This document shows, piece by piece, positions 61,285 to 64,000 of a DNA stretch of 64,000 nucleotides. Below the pieces are notes generated by a model. The model saw only the letters and a list, made by a program, of their open reading frames with translations, was not told where the DNA came from and ran no database searches. Position 1 is the stretch's first letter, and every line of letters starts with the position of its first letter. A program made the translations under genes and the position numbers. The stretch is taken from positions 62,001 to 126,000 of the forward strand of contig NZ_RCWE01000004.1 of NCBI RefSeq assembly GCF_018448925.1, given 5' to 3'. This DNA is from Photorhabdus akhurstii (lineage in GTDB: Bacteria; Pseudomonadota; Gammaproteobacteria; Enterobacterales; Enterobacteriaceae).

Positions 61285-62437
61285 GAATCTTGCTGTATTA
61301 CAACATGCCTCGCCACAAATACAAGAACAGGTTCGTAGCGAAGGTAAACTGCAAATTGCTGGCCGTGAATACCATATTAATGCAGATCTGCAACAGGTTC
61401 TGCGTACGCACCCAAAAGGAAATCACTTTGCCCGTTTCCTTGAAGGGGTAAGTAAATTTTTCTTACATGGCAGTAGTGCTTCAGTAGCCAAAGAGGTGAC
61501 TAAAACCCTCTTTTCTACAGAGGGGGCACAGCAACAGCGTTTACAGAGTACAGATTCGGTCAGCCATGCTCGTATGTTGTTTAAGGATGGTAATTTGCAG
61601 ACACCAGAACAAGTACTAGAAAAATTAAGGACGGTGGATACACATAAAATGACAGAAGCCATGTTGGCTGAACATACGCTTTTACTACAGCGTACTATGT
61701 CAGAATCGCTACAAAATACAGAAACTGGTAAAAAATTACAGGATTTGATGGGGCGCCAGGCAACAGCTCAATTGACCAACAAATTGGTTGCCCCCCAACA
61801 GTCTTTTGTCAGCCTTGAACAATTGCGTAAGCAATCTTCGGCTGCTAATGCTGTTGCCAGTCTTGAGCCAGTTTTGATGATGGAAGAGAAGAACTTACTG
61901 GCGGCCCAACATCATCAAGAAGCAATAAGAGGCCAAGATCTTAGCCAAGGCATTTATGCAGAAACACTTTCTGAAGAGTTTTATAACCCAGGTAAATTAA
62001 CTGATAATGTTGATCGGGCTGCGGCTTGGATACTTAAGGCATCGACTTCGGGGGGGAATGAGTGGAGTAACTTCACAGCGCTACTCAAGGAGTATACCCA
62101 TAACGGCAAAGATCTGACTGATAGCCAAGTCCTCAAGGAACTTCATCATAGATTAGTTCCCAACATAGAGCGTGATTATCGCGGTCCAGCAATCAGCGGC
62201 GGGAGTCTTCCTTCTAGTATAGGTGGTGCAGCAATGCTGGCACAGCATTTGGAGACATTGGATAAAGCAGATCCCCAGATTGGGAAACAGCTTTTTGCTG
62301 CTGTCGTCGGTTTTCACGGTTTCACTGATGGTAATGGCAGGATGGGACGCCTCCTCTATGCGCTGACAGAACTGAGAGCGGATCAATTTACCCCCCTTTC
62401 GGTCAAAGCAGAAAATGCTTTGCATGGGATTCACTGA
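61271..62437 (+). CDS. VopS-like type III effector with Fic (AMPylation) domain
   Basis: A 388-residue protein with a C-terminal Fic domain: FHGFTDGNGRMGRLLYALTELR, catalytic His349 and the DGNGR loop. Length and motif position match Vibrio parahaemolyticus VopS (387 residues, His348), which AMPylates a threonine of Rho GTPases. The N-terminal part (LAVLQHASPQIQEQVRSEGKLQIAGREYHINADLQQVL) looks like the shared N-terminal region of secreted effectors. It follows its chaperone. Target in host cells is inferred, not proven. Confidence 0.85.
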   Translation: MIEFKNLAVLQHASPQIQEQVRSEGKLQIAGREYHINADLQQVLRTHPKGNHFARFLEGVSKFFLHGSSASVAKEVTKTLFSTEGAQQQRLQSTDSVSHARMLFKDGNLQTPEQVLEKLRTVDTHKMTEAMLAEHTLLLQRTMSESLQNTETGKKLQDLMGRQATAQLTNKLVAPQQSFVSLEQLRKQSSAANAVASLEPVLMMEEKNLLAAQHHQEAIRGQDLSQGIYAETLSEEFYNPGKLTDNVDRAAAWILKASTSGGNEWSNFTALLKEYTHNGKDLTDSQVLKELHHRLVPNIERDYRGPAISGGSLPSSIGGAAMLAQHLETLDKADPQIGKQLFAAVVGFHGFTDGNGRMGRLLYALTELRADQFTPLSVKAENALHGIH

Positions 62438-62443
62438 AAAAAA

Positions 62444-62463
62444 GCCTGCATATGTATGCAGGC
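62444..62463. terminator. Hairpin after the effector gene
   Basis: GCCTGCATA-TG-TATGCAGGC, a perfect 9-base-pair stem preceded by an A-run; placed 6 bases after the stop. It is a plausible terminator, bidirectional at most. Confidence 0.65.
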
Positions 62464-62874
62464 CAGCTTATTGACCTAGCGCTGTGTTAAGAATGTCCCC
62501 TTCATGTAATTTCTTCCTAAGACTCCGGAAATTCAAGTTAATATCGCTTACTACCGCTGGTTAGCATACTGCTAAGGTATTGACGATATTTTGGTTTTGT
62601 AACTGCTTAGTAATTTAGAAATGCAGAATCGATTAATTTTTTTATTAGCTTTACTTACCGGATGGACTTTTAGGGTAAGTTTTTCGAAGGTTATCAGCTT
62701 GCCTTGAAACTGATTAGGGAATAGAGGAAGTTTTTTAGCATGATGTTTGGCTGTTTTTTATACTAACCAGATAACTATAGAAAAAATCAGCCCTTTGGAC
62801 AGGATTTTATCGACAATCTGTTTTATTATTTATCTATGGTATTTATACAGTAGTAATATCTCTGGAGATATAAG
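62464..62874. other. Gene-free stretch upstream of purC
   Basis: About 410 bases with no credible gene. It must hold the purC promoter; I see no PurR-like palindrome. A purine-rich GGAGATATAAG ribosome site precedes purC. Confidence 0.6.
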
Positions 62875-63588
62875 ATGCAAAAAAAAGCTGAGTTGTATCG
62901 TGGAAAGGCAAAAACGGTGTATACCACGGATGATCCTGATTTGCTCGTGCTGGAGTTCCGTAATGATACATCAGCATTGGATGGCGAACGTATTGAACAG
63001 TTTGATCGTAAAGGGATGGTGAACAATAAATTTAACCATTTCATTATGAGCAAATTGGCAGAAGCAGGGATTCCGACACAAATGGAACGGCTGTTATCGG
63101 ACACTGAGGTATTAGTTAAAAAGCTGGATATGGTGCCGGTTGAATGTGTTATTCGCAATCGGGCTGCGGGCTCATTAGTTAGACGCCTTGGTGTTGAAGA
63201 AGGTTTGGTATTGAATCCACCTCTGTTCGATCTGTTTCTGAAAAATGATGCTAAGCACGATCCAATGGTGAATGAGTCTTATTGTGAAACTTTTGGTTGG
63301 GTTAGCAAAGAACATCTGGCTGAAATGAAGGAATTGAGCTACAAGGCCAATGAAGTATTGAGCAAATTGTTTGATGATGCGGGTTTAATTCTGGTTGACT
63401 TCAAACTGGAATTTGGTTTGTTCAAAGGCCAGGTAGTTCTGGGAGATGAATTCTCTCCTGATGGTAGCCGTTTGTGGGACAAAGAGACTTTGAACAAAAT
63501 GGATAAAGATCGCTTCCGCCAAAGCCTTGGTGGCCTGATTGAAGCGTATGAAGAAGTAGCGCGCCGTATTGGCGTTATTTTAGACTAA
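62875..63588 (+). CDS. purC: Phosphoribosylaminoimidazole-succinocarboxamide synthase (SAICAR synthetase)
   Basis: A 237-residue PurC, same length as E. coli. [32 protein letters not shown] is the ATP lid region; [20 protein letters not shown] and [30 protein letters not shown] form the active site. It adds aspartate to CAIR in purine synthesis. Followed by a strong terminator. Confidence 0.97.
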   Translation: MQKKAELYRGKAKTVYTTDDPDLLVLEFRNDTSALDGERIEQFDRKGMVNNKFNHFIMSKLAEAGIPTQMERLLSDTEVLVKKLDMVPVECVIRNRAAGSLVRRLGVEEGLVLNPPLFDLFLKNDAKHDPMVNESYCETFGWVSKEHLAEMKELSYKANEVLSKLFDDAGLILVDFKLEFGLFKGQVVLGDEFSPDGSRLWDKETLNKMDKDRFRQSLGGLIEAYEEVARRIGVILD

Positions 63589-63606
63589 TTGCGCAAACGA
63601 TTACTT

Positions 63607-63625
63607 GGGCCGAAAGGCCCTTTTT
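63607..63625 (+). terminator. Rho-independent terminator after purC
   Basis: GGGCC-GAAA-GGCCC followed by TTTTT. A second smaller hairpin TTGGCC-N6-GGCCAA follows at 63627. Confidence 0.88.
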
Positions 63626-63806
63626 ATTGGCCTCTTATGGCCAAATCTCATCCGACTACTAAGTAGTTAATATGAATTAATCCAATTATAGAATAGACTA
63701 GCCCTTTGCAAGAGATAATTTGCTTAAACTTAGAACAATTTAAGGCATGTTAATATTGAATAGGAATTCATTTATATAATCGCTATATATTTTAAAATTA
63801 CTATAA

Positions 63807-64000
63807 TTCATTGTAATTATTGGTATTATTTATCCCATCTACGATTCTTCGTTTGGAATAAGTTACTTATTATTCATATTGGCGATATATTTTTCAATTA
63901 GTGCATTAAATAACCTAACAAAGGTATTGATATTGTCGGATAAAGTATCAATTTTATTTTTCGGCTATTTTCTTGTGATAGCGTTTATAAACATTTCAAT
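63807..64000 (+). CDS. Possible membrane protein gene or remnant, runs off the window
   Basis: An open frame after a TAA at 63804, hydrophobic throughout (YLLFILAIYFSISALNNLTKVLILSDKVSILFFGYFLVIAFINIS), suggesting a polytopic membrane protein. No ATG or GTG with a ribosome site is visible, so it could be the 5' end of a gene that starts with a rare codon, or a decayed fragment. No other gene is seen from 63626 to 64000. Confidence 0.25.

Noticed and set aside
1-64000. tRNA genes, rRNA genes and CRISPR arrays
   Set aside because: None was found: no cloverleaf-like sequence at the prophage ends and no regularly spaced repeats.

Overview
The window is a chromosomal segment of an enteric gammaproteobacterium, most probably Photorhabdus. 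The backbone order upp, uraA ... hda, arsC-like, bepA, perM, bcp, gcvR, dapA, bamC, purC is the Enterobacterales order. The encoded proteins resemble those of E. coli closely. A type III secretion effector/chaperone pair and a P2-type prophage fit that genus. The genus call is inference from protein resemblance; no rRNA or other marker gene is present.

Layout. (1) 1-6206: an AT-rich accessory block with two divergent operons. Leftward: a RidA-like protein, two different EPSP-synthase-like proteins and a class II glutamine amidotransferase/asparagine-synthase-like protein cut by the window edge. Rightward: an ATP-grasp ligase and an EamA/DMT exporter. It looks like an undescribed small-molecule pathway. 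(2) 6283-14698: core genes yfgG, ppx, ppk, speG, purN, purM (leftward) and upp, uraA (rightward), with a PurR operator in front of purM. (3) 14776-20254: accessory genes inserted after uraA: a MazEF-type toxin-antitoxin pair, two unknown genes, and a chb/cel-type PTS operon (IIB-IIC-IIA-6-phospho-beta-glucosidase) without its usual regulator. (4) 20337-about 52468: a nearly complete P2-like prophage. It has integrase, duplicated P2 C-type repressor, Cox-like protein, small early genes, orphan Dcm and Dam methylases, gpA replication initiator, cos site, capsid genes Q P O N M L X, lysis cassette, tail genes R S V W J I H G, then U T E' E FII FI on the opposite strand, then D and ogr. Cargo genes sit between A and cos, after G, and after ogr. 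(5) 52696-53028: a broken gene beside the prophage. (6) 53343-60566: core genes hda (with a CUG start), arsC-like yfgD, bepA, perM, bcp, gcvR, dapA, bamC. (7) 60841-62437: a type III secretion chaperone and a VopS-like Fic-domain effector placed between bamC and purC, preceded by an ExsA-like box. (8) purC and an AT-rich tail.

How the genes work together. The prophage is organised as in P2, with Ogr (51759-52010) expected to activate late promoters through TGT-N12-ACA sites. Such sites lie between P and O and exactly midway between the divergent FI and D genes. The block FI-FII-E-E'-T-U is inverted relative to P2, so one palindromic Ogr site could serve both directions. The most interesting candidates for new biology are the 1-6206 pathway, where the two EPSP-synthase relatives have lost different key residues, and the membrane-protein cargo pair at 29431-30410 in the position where P2 carries its phage-exclusion genes old and tin. 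The uraA-hda gap, adjacent genes in E. coli, has been expanded here to about 38.6 kb by accessory DNA.
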